Positions 37,453 through 50,700 of a DNA stretch of 64,000 nt are shown one piece after another. Position numbers and translations under genes: made by a program. Location of the stretch: assembly GCA_948470475.1 (NCBI GenBank), contig OX419344.1, positions 11,759,804-11,823,803 on the forward strand. Direction: 5' to 3'. The stretch is from Galaxea fascicularis (taxonomy: Eukaryota; Cnidaria; Anthozoa; Scleractinia; Euphylliidae). Every line of letters begins with the position of its first letter. The first letter of the stretch is position 1. The notes below the pieces were generated by a model. The model was given only the letters and a program-made list of their open reading frames with translations. It did not search any database and was not told the DNA's origin.

Positions 37453-38325
37453 TCACACAAGGCCTTCCTTTTCTAACTGTGACAAATATTCCTCCTGTAC
37501 TTGGTTTGTATCCATCTCATCCAAGGCCACTCTCAGTTTCTTTGATGACCCACATTCATTTTCGTCGTTGTGGCAAAACAACTTTTGGGCTTCATTTTCC
37601 AAATGCTTCAGAATATCTGGTTTATGAATAATCAGTCGTAGCAAAGCCAAAGCATCTCCTTCGGCGCTATGTGCGTTCTCAAAGTCTTCTCCAACAAATG
37701 TCCTGTGCAAATTGGCCAACGAACAAGAAAATCGTTTTCTTTTACGTGTACCATCAGCAGTTGTATCATTTACACCATGACTCAAACCATTTTTACCTTC
37801 TTTGTGTTGCTTTCTGAAAGCTTTGAGGGAATCAGAGGCATGAACGCTCTCAGGCAATGTTATTCCAACCGCTTTCAGATGAGAAACAAGAACTTTGAAG
37901 TCGAAGTTGTCACCATTGTGAGCTATCAAACAAACAGGCTGAGGTTGCCTCATGACAAAGGATCTCACGATTTTTCCAAGCTCGATGTCAAAGCCGCCCC
38001 TGTTTTCAAGATCGTCGTTTGAAAGACTAGTCACTGATGAAGCAAAGTGCTCTATCTCTTTCGTAGGTCGAACGCAAGTCGTGAACTTGTCGAGTAAACG
38101 AGGAATACTCTTTGTCTTCGAACTTTCGTTGATGTGCTCTGCTTCCACAGCTATCATGCTAAGTTCAGTAATTTCTACTGGCTTTTGCAATCCAGTTGTT
38201 TCGAGGTCGAGAAAAATCAATGTTGAAAACTGTGAAACACCCATCATAGTCCTTTTCCCACCTTTCGAAGGTAAAATCGGTAGAAAACGTAACGAAAGCC
38301 TGCTGTTTTTCAGCAAAGACAACAT
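37453..38325 (-). CDS. TREX-type 3'-5' DNA exonuclease (DEDDh family), single exon
   Basis: Predicted Mg-dependent exonuclease that removes nucleotides from DNA 3' ends; in vertebrates TREX1 clears cytosolic DNA and TREX2 acts in the nucleus. The 290-residue product shows all catalytic motifs: D40 and E42 in FLDLETTG, D142 in IAHNGDNFDF, and H219 and D224 in HSAEGDALALL. The longer open frame to 38394 starts at TTG, so the ATG at 38325 is preferred; a second pair of ATGs at residues 27-28 would give a start nearer the usual TREX2 length (236 residues). The extra 26 residues are basic and hydrophobic with no acidic residue, like a mitochondrial presequence. A basic cluster at 193-198 (TRKRKR) could be a nuclear signal. 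It has no TREX1-like membrane tail. Vertebrate TREX genes are also single-coding-exon. Confidence 0.9.
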   Translation of the reverse strand: MLSLLKNSRLSLRFLPILPSKGGKRTMMGVSQFSTLIFLDLETTGLQKPVEITELSMIAVEAEHINESSKTKSIPRLLDKFTTCVRPTKEIEHFASSVTSLSNDDLENRGGFDIELGKIVRSFVMRQPQPVCLIAHNGDNFDFKVLVSHLKAVGITLPESVHASDSLKAFRKQHKEGKNGLSHGVNDTTADGTRKRKRFSCSLANLHRTFVGEDFENAHSAEGDALALLRLIIHKPDILKHLENEAQKLFCHNDENECGSSKKLRVALDEMDTNQVQEEYLSQLEKEGLV

Positions 38326-38707
38326 TTCATTTTCTTGACAAAGGAAATTTCCCGCCAGGTCGGTTCCAGTTTGCTCTCGAGCTTCGCGCCACAACGAGGT
38401 TAGACACGTCTACATGCGCAAATAAGTCAAGCGCATATTTTTCAGCAGTGCTACCGTCTCCGCTGGGTACGGCGGCTCAATATTGACGTGGAGTTTCGTT
38501 CCAATACAAAACAGCGCGAGAAAAATACTAACTGCGGGTCTAACTGCGTGGTGTCTTGCAAAGGGGAAAGGAGGGAAAGTTAATATAGCCTCTGTGCTGT
38601 CATTTCTCCATGGAGGCAGTAGCACAAAGGGCGTCTTTTTGATTTTGCTTTCGCAGGATCGGAAAAGGAAAGTCTTCCAGGCAACTGCCTGAAGTCACTA
38701 AATTGAT
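38326..38707. promoter_or_regulatory. Divergent promoter region between TREX and the golgin gene
   Basis: The two start codons face away from each other across 382 bp, so this segment must hold both promoters or one bidirectional promoter. No TATA box is evident. An in-frame TAA at 38699-38701 directly upstream of the golgin ATG fixes that start. Confidence 0.6.
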
Positions 38708-41700
38708 ATGGCCTCCGCCACGGTAAGCTTCAGTCTCGATTTTAACTAATATTTGTTACACATGTGGTTTTCAGATGGAGTTCCTACTGGGACGTTAAAT
38801 TTCTTAAAGATAATCGGAAAAAGATTGCGCTATTTGTTTCTGTTTAGCATTTCCGAATGCTCGAAAGCCGGTCCAGTTTTTTGGCATTGTTTGAAGTTCA
38901 CTAATCCCATTGAAAGCTGTTCGCGTGTGTCTATATATGCTTGACTTCTTTTTCTTAGCTGTTTAACTACAATAGGGTGTTTAATTTAAGGATTTATTTC
39001 GCACGAGAAGATCGAGAAAAACATATCGAAATTATCAAACTCATGTGTTTGTTGTTATAATTTGTCAAAGTAGAAGCGGAAATAAAAGACAAATCGTAAG
39101 TCTTACGTGTTTGCAATGTAAGCTTATCTCTGTTTAAAACCATTATTGAAAATATGACAACAATTTGCTTGGTTTGTATTCAACAACAAAATCATCTTCA
39201 CAAGTTGTTTTTCAGTGTTTCTTTCTTCACTTACGGGAATATAGCTGGAATTCGTTGTGTAACGGTTTTCAAGAAAAGTAATTATGATGGTACTAGTTAA
39301 TCTTATATACCGGTAGGTTTCAGATCACAAGGCACGTGAAACGTGTTGGAAGTTGTTAAAAGAAATGAGTGAAAGTCTTTGCTCTGATCAATTCCAAATT
39401 ACAGGGCAAGAGAAATTGACATTTGCATTTCATTTCAAGGTAATCAGTTGGCATCACTGAAAATGTTTTGGGAAAGATTTCCGCACAGCCAGATATTACT
39501 TATGCATGCGTGACTGTCATACTAACCCTGTTCCAATCAAAGGCTCCTGTGAGCCAGCTCATGGATGCATCTTGCTACATTAATAATATTAGTACGATCT
39601 GCACTTTGACTTGATTATGCATATTTGGATGTCACGCAAAGGGAGCATTGCACTTTGCATGACCTGGGAAGGAGGTCATTTAATTAAGTTATTTGTTGAC
39701 TTGTGTTAAGGATATTAAGAATGCATCTTTAATCTGAACTGTATGAAGTTACAAGCAGAACTGGACAATTATAAGTTACGAAGCGAGAGAAAAAATAGAA
39801 AAGTTATGCAATCAAGGAGCATGTGCAATACCCTGGAGAGTGTCACATGATCTCATAAAAGCGAATTACATTACATGATTATATTCTCCAATAAAGGAGT
39901 CCACAGCGATTCTAAAGCATGTAACTGTTTTTGCCAAATGTTGAACTACACCCTGTACTCTCACAAATAAGTTTTATACTTAAGGATAATTATGTAGACA
40001 TTCTGCTGATTCTGAACAAACTGAATAAGATTGGTGTTTTGGCTTGAAAGGCCATTTTTTAATTTAATAATTGCAGTCAAGTCTTCAAAATAAGTTTACA
40101 TGCCATGCCTGTCTGCATGTTAGTAGTATAATTGATCATATTTTGCTCCTAAAGGCAAATGTGTTGTTTGTCTAAATACTGACTTTTGCTAGAAAAGCTT
40201 TCAGTTGGTTTCTGTTTTTTGTTGATTCACTGTTGTGACTACAAAGTGAAGTTGTGTCAAACATTGAAATTATGTGATACATGTATCTCAGATATGTTAG
40301 CTACATGTACTTTATCAAGGATGCTGTACAAAAATTAGCAGATTTTGTCTTCAAGATTGTTTCTTGGCCAATGCCTGCTTGCCAGCCACTGTTTTTCATT
40401 ACAAGAAGTTTGCCAGCGAGGCCTACGGTGATTCAGATTTTTGTTGCATTCATGCTCAACTACAGTTTAAATTATTTACTCTGCAAAAACATGCAGGAGG
40501 CAACAGGCCATTTAATTCATTGCTGATGCCTTCCAATCTTTTGGTCAAATAAAGGAGTTGCTTTTGGCCCTTGTCAAGAGCTCTGAGGATAGGTAATTTC
40601 TTATTTTCCTTGCTTACAGTCACAGAATAAGGAACATCAAGTGAAACAAAATTTAACTTGCAAAACCTTGGTGGACATGGCAATTAGCAACTTGAGTTTA
40701 ATGAATAAATTAATAAGAATCAAGTGAGTGAGTGCTATTAGACTGCCCCCTAAACCTTATGGCATGACTGTGTCATCCATTAGCCGGTTCCATTTGCCAT
40801 AAATCCTCTATTAGGGGCTTATTTTTTTCAAGCACGAATGCTTGTAATAGTTTTTTTAAAAAGGTCTTTCCAGTATTCCAGAATCTGGTACACCTTCTTA
40901 TTGGTCAATTTTGACAGTTGCCGTCAACATTAAGGTCAACGAGAAATGCAATCAGAGGAGGTTGGGTCAGTGTTCCCAGGGTTCCACAAATAGCTTGATT
41001 TCAGCTCTTTTTGCTGCTCAAAAATGAATAACTCAGTAGGATCACATAGCTGCCTCGGCGCTTTCCTTTGGTTTCGGTGATCGTTGCAAGATTCAAGTGG
41101 AGTGAGTAAAATGGCTGATTCTCAGCTTTATGAATTGGTATGGGAGAAGATTTTGTAGAAGATGAAAAACATGTGCGACTAGGAAACTGTGAAGTTGTCC
41201 CCAGTATACGGTATACAGTGTACTTCAATGGCAGACAGTTGCGATCATGCAATTCTACTGCAGACAAGACAGCAAAAATCTCTTCTTAATCCCCAACTAA
41301 TTTCCACAAAGTGTACAAACCTCTTGTAGACCATTATATTGTAGTTAAAATAATGTTCATGCCTTTTCACTTGTGTATTTTAATTCCTATTTTGGGTTAA
41401 ATTCTCCTCATATTGATCCATTTACTGTTTGATGATATCCTATTGTGGATGCTATGGGTGCTGGGCATAGTGAACTTCCAGAGGTCATGCAAAAATAGTG
41501 GATCATGAATAGTGCCTTCTACCCTATTTCACACTAAACGGTAAGTTTACAATCCCGCCAAACTGAAATGTGTATAACAACTGTATAGGTAGCGGTGTAA
41601 TGGTGCTCACTCACTCGATTCTGATTAATTTGTTCATTAAACTCTCCTCCTGTCCCTCCCCTGGTAAAGTATTGCTTTTGTCTCCACAGTCTTCTTGGCC

Positions 41701-44700
41701 CAGTGTTTGCAAGTTTCAGGGAGTAGTACTAAGGCATAGACTTTTGCCTAGATATTGTTTATGTGACGAATTTTCATAGTGTCCATCAGCAGAGTAGGTA
41801 GAGAAGTAAAGACGTAACGCAGATGGTTTTTCATTCGATCCTTAAATACCTTTGCTGAGTTGGAAAATGGAAAGTTAATAAGATAAAGAACACAGGCCAC
41901 GAGAATTGAACTTGAAATCCTCAGAGCAGCGAAAATGGACTTAGAGAAATAATTTTCCCTTGTCACATGAAGGAAGAATGCAACAGGCAATAAATTGACA
42001 AAAAAAAATGTGAGAAAGTCTGTCTAGCCAAAAAAAACATACCAGTATTCAGGCAAGCAACCCATTTGATTAAGGAGCAATATTGCATTATGAAATGTTT
42101 TTGATGATACTTCGGCTGGGTTCTGTTAAAGGTGATTGCTTGATTGCAAATATTGAAATAAATGGTCTTCAATCCAAACCACCGATCCTGTTCAGAAAGT
42201 CTATATCCTTTGGCTTAAATGATCAGTATAACACTTATTTGTGAAAGCATTATTCAACATTTGACAAAACCCAAGCATGCAAATATTTTTCTCTGTGAGG
42301 ATGTAGTTTGCCAGGCAAGGATCAACTTTTGGCTTAACAAGCGGCTAATCTGTTTAGACAAAAAAATGTTTGGAAAATCAAGTTAATTATAGCACAAAGC
42401 ATAAATTATTAAAGAGATGGATTGAATATCACCCATTACAAAAGCAAAAGTTTGTGTGCCCAAATTACTCAAAATCATTGCGAATGTGAAGTATGACCAA
42501 TTACCCTCGGGACTTTCAAAAATCTCGCCTTCAGAATAGCTGGAAATTTTATTATGACCAAAACATTTATAAAACTAACTTGAGGTGAGCTGTCAATGTG
42601 TAAGTTGCCTGTAATGGTTTTTAAAAAGCAACCACGTATGAATGTAATTATTGTCTTTTTGTCCGTACACATAAATTATTTATAAATGTATATTTCCATC
42701 AGTTCAAATTACTTAGTTGTCTGTCAAAGTTCCAGACAACAAAAAGTTTGAGGTATTTGGTCGAAATTGAAATTTACATTTATGCATACGGTGCCTGTGG
42801 ATCTTTAAGGATGCCACTGTAAATGGTTAAAAACTGCGTTATTTTATGGAAACTATTTGCATGTAAACAGTTCTAATTTGCCAAGAGCAGTATCTGAAAA
42901 GTGTGTACTCCCACAAAATGCAAAGGAACAGATTTTGTACCCATGTTTTTTTTAAGAAAATAAAGTTGTTGTAAACTCAAAGTGTTGTAATATTCCTCAT
43001 CCATGAGCTGTTTCACAGAAGCCTTTGATTCCTTCAAATGTTTACATTGTTTTACTTTACTTCTGTGAAAACTGTGACAGAATGAAGCGGACCCTCTTGG
43101 TGTCACAAATGGTGTGATGAAGGAAGGTTCATCAAGTGCCACCCCTATGAAAGCTCAAGGAAGATCACAGGTACAACTAAGTAAACCAACTATCAATAAT
43201 GAAGCGAGTAAAGCATTAATAAAAGGCAGAATGAATGAAATACGTTTATCTATAATTTGTTGTATCTCAAGGTGAGAGTTATAGAGTTCAAACATCATCC
43301 AGAAATTACATGTATTTGACATGCGCTTGCAAATTGTCAGTCAAGTTCAAGGTCCATTCCAAAGTACAAAAGTGTCAATGTGTGGTTCCAGAAAATAACA
43401 CCCATTCCTCCCCAATGGGAGGTTTTTTTGTTTGCACACTCCACATCACTCTGGAAATTCCAGTTTAGCTCCTTACTTTTCTTTGAAATCTTTTGCTTTT
43501 GGCATCCCATTTCTGCTTTGTATTTCCATTGACCTTCCATTGGGAAGGTGTGTGGATGTTCTCTGGAATAGCACAATACAAAACAGTTGGTTACACATAA
43601 AAATTATTGATAATGAGAAAATTCCTGTTAAGGTACTTCATGGCACCAGCTCCCAGTGAACCATCTGGAAGCATACTTGTACATTTTAGCAAATGGAATT
43701 GATTGTGAACTTCTTTTTAACACTACATGTAGATACATGTACATATCAATCAGACATGTCTAGTTAATTTGCAATTGCCTACCTTAAATTTTGTTGGTAC
43801 GTATCCTGTAATTTGCAAGAGACATTTATCCTTGGAGAGTACTATTAAAAGCAGGCTTGGAATTGCCAAAACATCCTCCCTGATATGAAATTTTGTTCTC
43901 ATTTACAATGTCTAAGAATGCCTTCGGTGGATGTGAGTTCCTTGTGGCTTTGCAATGTTGCAAATTGACTAAATTCAGAATGACACTTGTTGCATCTGTA
44001 CACTGTAGCTGGCTGTTTTCTTGTTCAGCAGTATTAGAATGTTGTTTTCCTTGATTTTCTCAGCTTGAGTCACTCCCAAAAGAAGATCTTATAAAGTATG
44101 TCAAGAAACAAGTTGCTCTGCTGAAGCAAACTAAAGCAAAATGTGATGGTAAAGTTATTATTAGTTTTTTTTGTATTGGAACAGTATGATTGACGTTGTT
44201 ATTCATTGTATTCAGAGCATCTTAATGTGTATGTTTTTCCCCAGCCAAAAGCAAAATAAGAAAATAATATTTTATAATATATAATTAAATTATAATATAT
44301 TATACCGGTAATTATACAATCATTGAATTTCTGCTATATATATCTGTCATAACTAGGTTGACATGCTAAGTTTTGTATATGTACAGGATCGACTTTGTCA
44401 GGATTTCACTTTGAAAACATACAGTAATCTTTCCAGGGCATCTATAGTTTTGCTCCAGGCTGGTTACCTACAGTGTATGTCTTGTAAAATGAGTTCTTTT
44501 ACATGTATGGTTAATTTTTTGAAAGATTTGTTGTACTGTATGGGAAGTTGATTTGCAAATGTCTTTACATGTGCATGTATGTTTGTGCAAGCACAGTCTT
44601 AATGCAATTTTGGTTTGTTGTTTTAGAATTGTCATCTCAGTTAGATGCCGAAAAAAATGAGGTACAAAGACTAGAAAATGAGAAGAGGGAGTGGCTATCC

Positions 44701-47700
44701 AGAGGGGTACATGCTGAGTTTGAGAAAAAAGACAAGGTTTGTACAACATTGGCACATCTTGTTATCATGATTATAGAGTTAGTATTCCAGATAACTTTTC
44801 CCAAATTTTCATACTTAACAACTCAATGTGTTGGGTCAGGGAGCCAGTTTTCTTGGGTTTTTGACCTGTAACTATCAAATCACTTCCAGAACACCATATC
44901 AAAACTTTGCTTCTTGGTTCAATTCCTAATTAAACAAATGAAATTAATTTGTCTGGTTTAAACAAATTAATGAGGGAGTTTGTAAAACACTACAAAAATT
45001 ATGTAATAGTCTTGTGTTGCCAATTACACAGTAACATACCTGTACACTGTACATGTGTGCCAGTGATAGCACACTTTATTAATTTTTAATATTTTAGAAA
45101 ATTTAATTACTTAATTGACCACTTCCCATGTGGGGCTTTTAATTCAGGAACGATGAAACTATGAATAACAAACGAAATAAACATCACAATGGTAAGAATT
45201 TCAACTGGTCAGAGGCAAACCAGATGGCTATTTAAAGGGGCTACGTCATGCCGATTTTGTTATTTTGGATCAATTCTTTCCAAAAACCGTTACTTATTTA
45301 TACAAACAATGTTCCTGATAAACTATGAGGTGGATATTAAATTAATTTTATCAAAGAGAGCAACCCATAATAAGGTTTTTGGTGTTTTTTCAAAACTTGA
45401 AAACGTTGGCCCAACCTTTTCAAGTTTCAATCCATTTCCATCCTTGCCGCATTGGTAGCAACAGATGACAGAAAACAGTTTTAGTGTCATAAGTCTTAAA
45501 TAACAAAACTAGACCAAAATTTTGGGATCTCAATTGACCGCAAGACATATTTTGAGCTTTAAAAATATGCTAAAATAGCGTGACGTAGCTCCTTTAAAAG
45601 GATTACAGAGGAGTTGAACCAGAGACTACACAGAACAATACCTGCTAGTGGCCAGACTGTGATTTGAACCCAGGATGACTGCACTGAAATCCATCACCCT
45701 AAACCACTTGGCCACCCTTCAGAACTGTATTCTCCATTTTAATCAAGACAATAAAACTTAGTGTGTAGTAATAATTGCTTGCTTTTATTTGCAAAAAATA
45801 AAGAATATCAATAATATTATTAATATCATCACTTTAAATTTGATTTTGTTTCTGCCTGGAACATATTTATAAAAGTCAATAAAATGCTTTGAAATGACAT
45901 TAATTTTATGACCCAAAGTACACTGTTATTTTATTTAAAAGGAATTAACTTGCTTACTGAAAAAAAAAGAGCATTAACCATTTAAATAATTTATCGCGAT
46001 AATTTCTAAATTTTCTAAATTCTCGCATTAAACAAACCCCTGTTGAGCAGATTTTAAAGAAAAATCAAGAGTTAAAGATGGCTGCTGAACTTGGACGAAA
46101 GATGCTTGAGGAAAATGATGGTTTGCGAGGAATGTACAATGAGTTGGAGCAGACGCATGAGAAAACAATGAAAGTGAGGGAATGCATAATATCAGCATGG
46201 ATATTCTCCACACTGTTCTACATACATTTTCTTTGGTGATGATAAGGAGAATTTGTTAAACAATCAAGACCTTTGTTTCTTGTTGATCACTTCCTTTTTT
46301 CTCATAACCTTTTTGTTTGATTGAGTATTGTTTCTTTGAGGAGAAATTAAGCATTTGTCACTCGGAGGGGCTAAAGGTTAAGAGACTTGTGTCTTTAAAC
46401 AAGTGAATGAATGAACTGACTTAAAAATGTGATTTAAAAATTAATATTCGGTTCTAAAGCATTTGTATTTTGAATGTCTGTAGTTTGGTTCAGTGTGGGT
46501 AAATGGCAAACATTTTTGGCAGTTGACAAAGTGTCTCCTCAGAGAATATCCATGCCATGTTTTTTTTATTAGCATGCTAGTGTTAAATCTCAAGGCTACA
46601 CGTAGTTATACCCAGAAACATTCTTAGTGCAGCTGTAGACGCACTGTTTATACTTCCTGTACACTTGCACAGATGTGGATATGTTGTGGTTCAATTTTAC
46701 CCTTGGTTTCAACTTTATTAACTTATCATTACCATATCCCAAAACAAAGGAAAAGAAAATTTATACCAAGGATAAAATTGAACCACAACATTTCTAGTAT
46801 AGTTGCCACAGTAGTGTCACAAGGCCAAGTTAAAGCAAAAATGTCATTTTGTTAATTAATGTGAATCTTTAGGAGTTCGAGGAAGATTTATCTGCTGTTG
46901 TGATGGAGAGAGATGGACTACAGGAATCCCTTAGAGTTCTACAGGAGGAATATCAAAATGTTGTCAGAGAGGCAAAGGTACAGGAAAGGGTTGTCTGTGG
47001 TCACTCCAAATTTAATCCAATTTTTTTACATGCAAATTAAAAAATTGGATTTAGGGTATTAATAATTGTTATTTTGTGCAAACTACAGAAGTACAAGGAT
47101 GCTTTGGAGCTGCAAGCCCTGCAAGAGGACAAAACCCATGATCAGTTACAGAAGGATAACAGAGATTTGCTGAAAAAGATTCAGGTAAATTTTTTATCAA
47201 TTTTTTGTTGCAAGCTTCTTCTTTCAAGTTGTCATTTTTGCATAGTTATGACCACTGGAGTTATTGATCAGATACGCTGTACAGGTATTTCATTGCAGTG
47301 TTGCATGAATTGAAATATTTTTGTATTTCTGCATGTCTTTTGTAGAAATAATTAATTTTGATGTGAACAACAAATGTTGATCCAATCTGGCAGTGTGTAC
47401 AGTGTAACTTGTACTTGCTCTAAAATTAATTATTACTAATGGAGAACATCAAAATGAAGTACTTAACACTGACAAAATGCAGTAACTACTTGCCTCTGTC
47501 TTGTGTAGTACTTCTTAAATTAAGGTTGTCAAAAGTAGCTGGCACCCAGGCAAAATTACTACTAATGTTTTGTTCCTGGTTGGCTACTCTGCTGGGATAT
47601 TCCTCTGATTCTTTGGTCCTGGTTTAGTATAAGATTGCAAAATGGCTGCTTAGTTTTTCCTGACAATGCTGTATTCTTTACTCTTACCACATTTTGGAAT

Positions 47701-50700
47701 TTATTCGTTAAACATAGTTTATTACATGTATATACATAAGTCGCAGCTACATAAGCAATTTTTTGCTTGTAATGGTGATGCAATTTTTCTGGAAATTGTT
47801 ACGTTGCCAGGCTGGATGCGGTGGTGGCTACATGAACTCATTGAATTTCTTGCAATTTTTTTCTGTGATTGTTTAAGCTGTCGCCATTGCAGCACTTGTG
47901 CAAGGGTTGCTACACGCATGATTTTCACCGCATACTGGCATTGCGACATGGCAGTTTAAAGAAAAAATTGTGTCACCATCACAAGCAAGCAATTGCTCAT
48001 GTAGCCGCAGCTGTAGGTATTTGAGGCCTATCTATCTAGAGTGTGTGTGTTTGGTACACAGTATGACAGTTTCCACACATTTCCAAACTCACAATAAAGG
48101 AATACAAGATAAATGACTTTGGCTACCGCTCTCCTTGGAGAGGTGTCTTGTTACAAAGTTCTTTTAATGTGGCTTTTATGGGAAAACAGCCGATATGTTT
48201 AAAACATAGAAATTTCATTGGATACACTGTATTTAGTTGTATTTGAAGAATTCATATCATTAATTATGTATTCCGACTTCTGTCTTATAGGAATTGCAGT
48301 TAGAGAAAGAACAAACTCAAGAAATGTTAACAAAACTTGAACAAGAGAAGTGCCTACTCTTGGATAACTACAAGGTGAGAGGGTGGTTTATTACCATTCC
48401 ATTAATAACAAACTTGCAACATTTAACCAGATTTGATGGAATAAATTCTCACATTGAATACACAGTGCAAAGTGAGGCTGACATTTTGATCTCCTGTCTT
48501 GTGGTGTTGTAAAGGCTTAATGAGGCTATGTCATGCATTATTATTAGACAACCTTTGTTGCAAGTGGAGGTTAGGTTCCCAAGGGAAAACTGCATGGTTG
48601 TCACGGCCCACAAGCCCCCCCACCCAGCGGTCCTGGGCACCAGTCACACTGAAACAAGACTTTCAGTGAAAAGAATATGAATCATAAAAAAGGAAAATAA
48701 AAAAACAACAACTGACAAATCAAACCTAATTGCAAATACATGTACTAAAGCCTGGGTAGGGGTGGAAGGGGGAAAAAACTCAAATAAAGGCCTGACAGGA
48801 TGACAGGTTTTGAAGTGGATTGGAACTTGCAAAACTTGAGCCAATGTTTTTAAAATCTCTCTTGAACTGTGGAAAAAAAATGTCAAATACAGTTAATAGT
48901 TTGGTTAAATAGGTTACTGTCTTTGATATCTTTGCTTGGGGCATTGTACACCTATAGTTATGAGCAATGATAGTCGATGGTATTTGGTTTTAATTTGACC
49001 TCCAAAACATAAAGATCACCTTGACATAGCCGCTTCTATGTTGGGTTGAAGTGTTGTTTGTCTCTCCTTTTTTTGTCGATGGGTGTTTCTAGGTAGGGAC
49101 TCATGTTCAAATACTCAACAGTAGGTTTTATGGAGCAACGCAGGGCTTTCATTAGAAGCCGGGAACTGGCAAAATGTCAGAATTTACCTCTCACCACTAC
49201 CTACTTTGTCTATATTTCACTAAAATGATTAAAAAAAAATTAATCAAGTCGCTGCTTACTTTAGCCAGCTCTGATGGCTATTGAAAAAATTATTGAAACC
49301 CCTGCACAATAAAGTAATAATTGTGTGCTATTCTAAAAATCCTTGAAACTGAGAATGACTAGATTGAAATATCCCAAATTATTCAATGTATCCGTAAATT
49401 TAAATACTAAGTAAACAACTTATTACGCTTCGCCATCTTTTACTATACAATGTTTCATTTATACCTGTTGTGATTACTATTCTAAACACTAGAGTGCGTC
49501 TAGGTGTTAACTATAACTTTTGTATTTACCGGTATTTGCTTTTATCTTTTTTTTCTCTTGAGCCCACCTTGAATAGCTATTGAGCTACCTGTGGGCTCAA
49601 GCATTTTGTAATTTTTAAGTATGAAATTAATAAAGTTGTTGTTGTGTGTGATATGGTAACTTATCAATGCGAGAGATTTTGGTTTTGATTATGACATCAC
49701 CATACAGCTGCCCCCTAGATCTAAGACAAAGTGATTGTCACACTTGAGATGTGGCCAACCTGCATTTATCAATGGGAAAAATGACAGGCGAAGAAAATCT
49801 CAATGTTTTATTGGTATCAGTTTTGTTTTTTAAAAGCTTAGATTTTATGTCAGCATCATCGTGGGGTGCCGCTTTTAGGCTAGCCTAAACATATCTTATA
49901 TTAAATGAGAAATGCTGTTTGTTTCATGAAAGGAGCTGGAAGTGAAGATTGATTCTGTAAAAATTCAGCAATCAGCAGCTGTTGAGAATTCTGATTCTCA
50001 GACATCAAGAAGTCAGGTGAGAGGACATTACACTGTAGCTACTGTATCAGCTTGTGGCTAGTATTAAAGAGGGAATCTTTAGGGCTGTCCTATAGATGAC
50101 CATTTTCTAATGAAGTTGTGGAAGTCTTTGTTTTTAGGATCTAAGTCCAGATTGATGTAGATTTTATTAACAGTTCAGTGATCCAATCAGCTATGTTGCA
50201 ACATGTTGAAGAAAATTATTAAATAAATACAGATAATCAGATGGGAAACATTTAAATCGCTGACATACTAACAAATGACCAAGCTGCTTTGGTCTTGCAT
50301 CTTGTTGCTTTCAGTTTTCATTTTGAATCCACAGCAGTAATGGTTATGCTCATAGTAATGTTGACGATGATCAGAGGAGGATGAGGATGATGAAAGTGAT
50401 GATGACAATGACAATGACAGTCATGATAATTTGCAATCTTGTAGCCAAATGAAGATCATACTTAGTGGTTGTATTGTCTTGCTGTACCAAATCGGTAAAT
50501 CATAGCAATGTGCTCTTATGCATGTGTAGCTTGAAGCCAAAGTTACAAAGTTATTGGAAGAAAAGGAAGAACTAATCAAGGCTTTGGAGTGGTCTGGTGA
50601 TTCACAAAGTGAGATGGTAGAGCAAGAGATGAACGTAAGTAGTGAGAGGTGTTGTACAGTTGTAAAGTTGGCCTTTGTAATTGCAATGTTGACGTAACTA

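Noticed and set aside
38326..38394. Upstream extension of the TREX frame
   Set aside because: The extended frame begins with TTG, not ATG, and the added residues have no counterpart in TREX proteins.
49557..49601. Intrinsic-terminator-like hairpin
   Set aside because: The setting is a eukaryotic intron; the hairpin is better explained as the 3' end of a retroposon.
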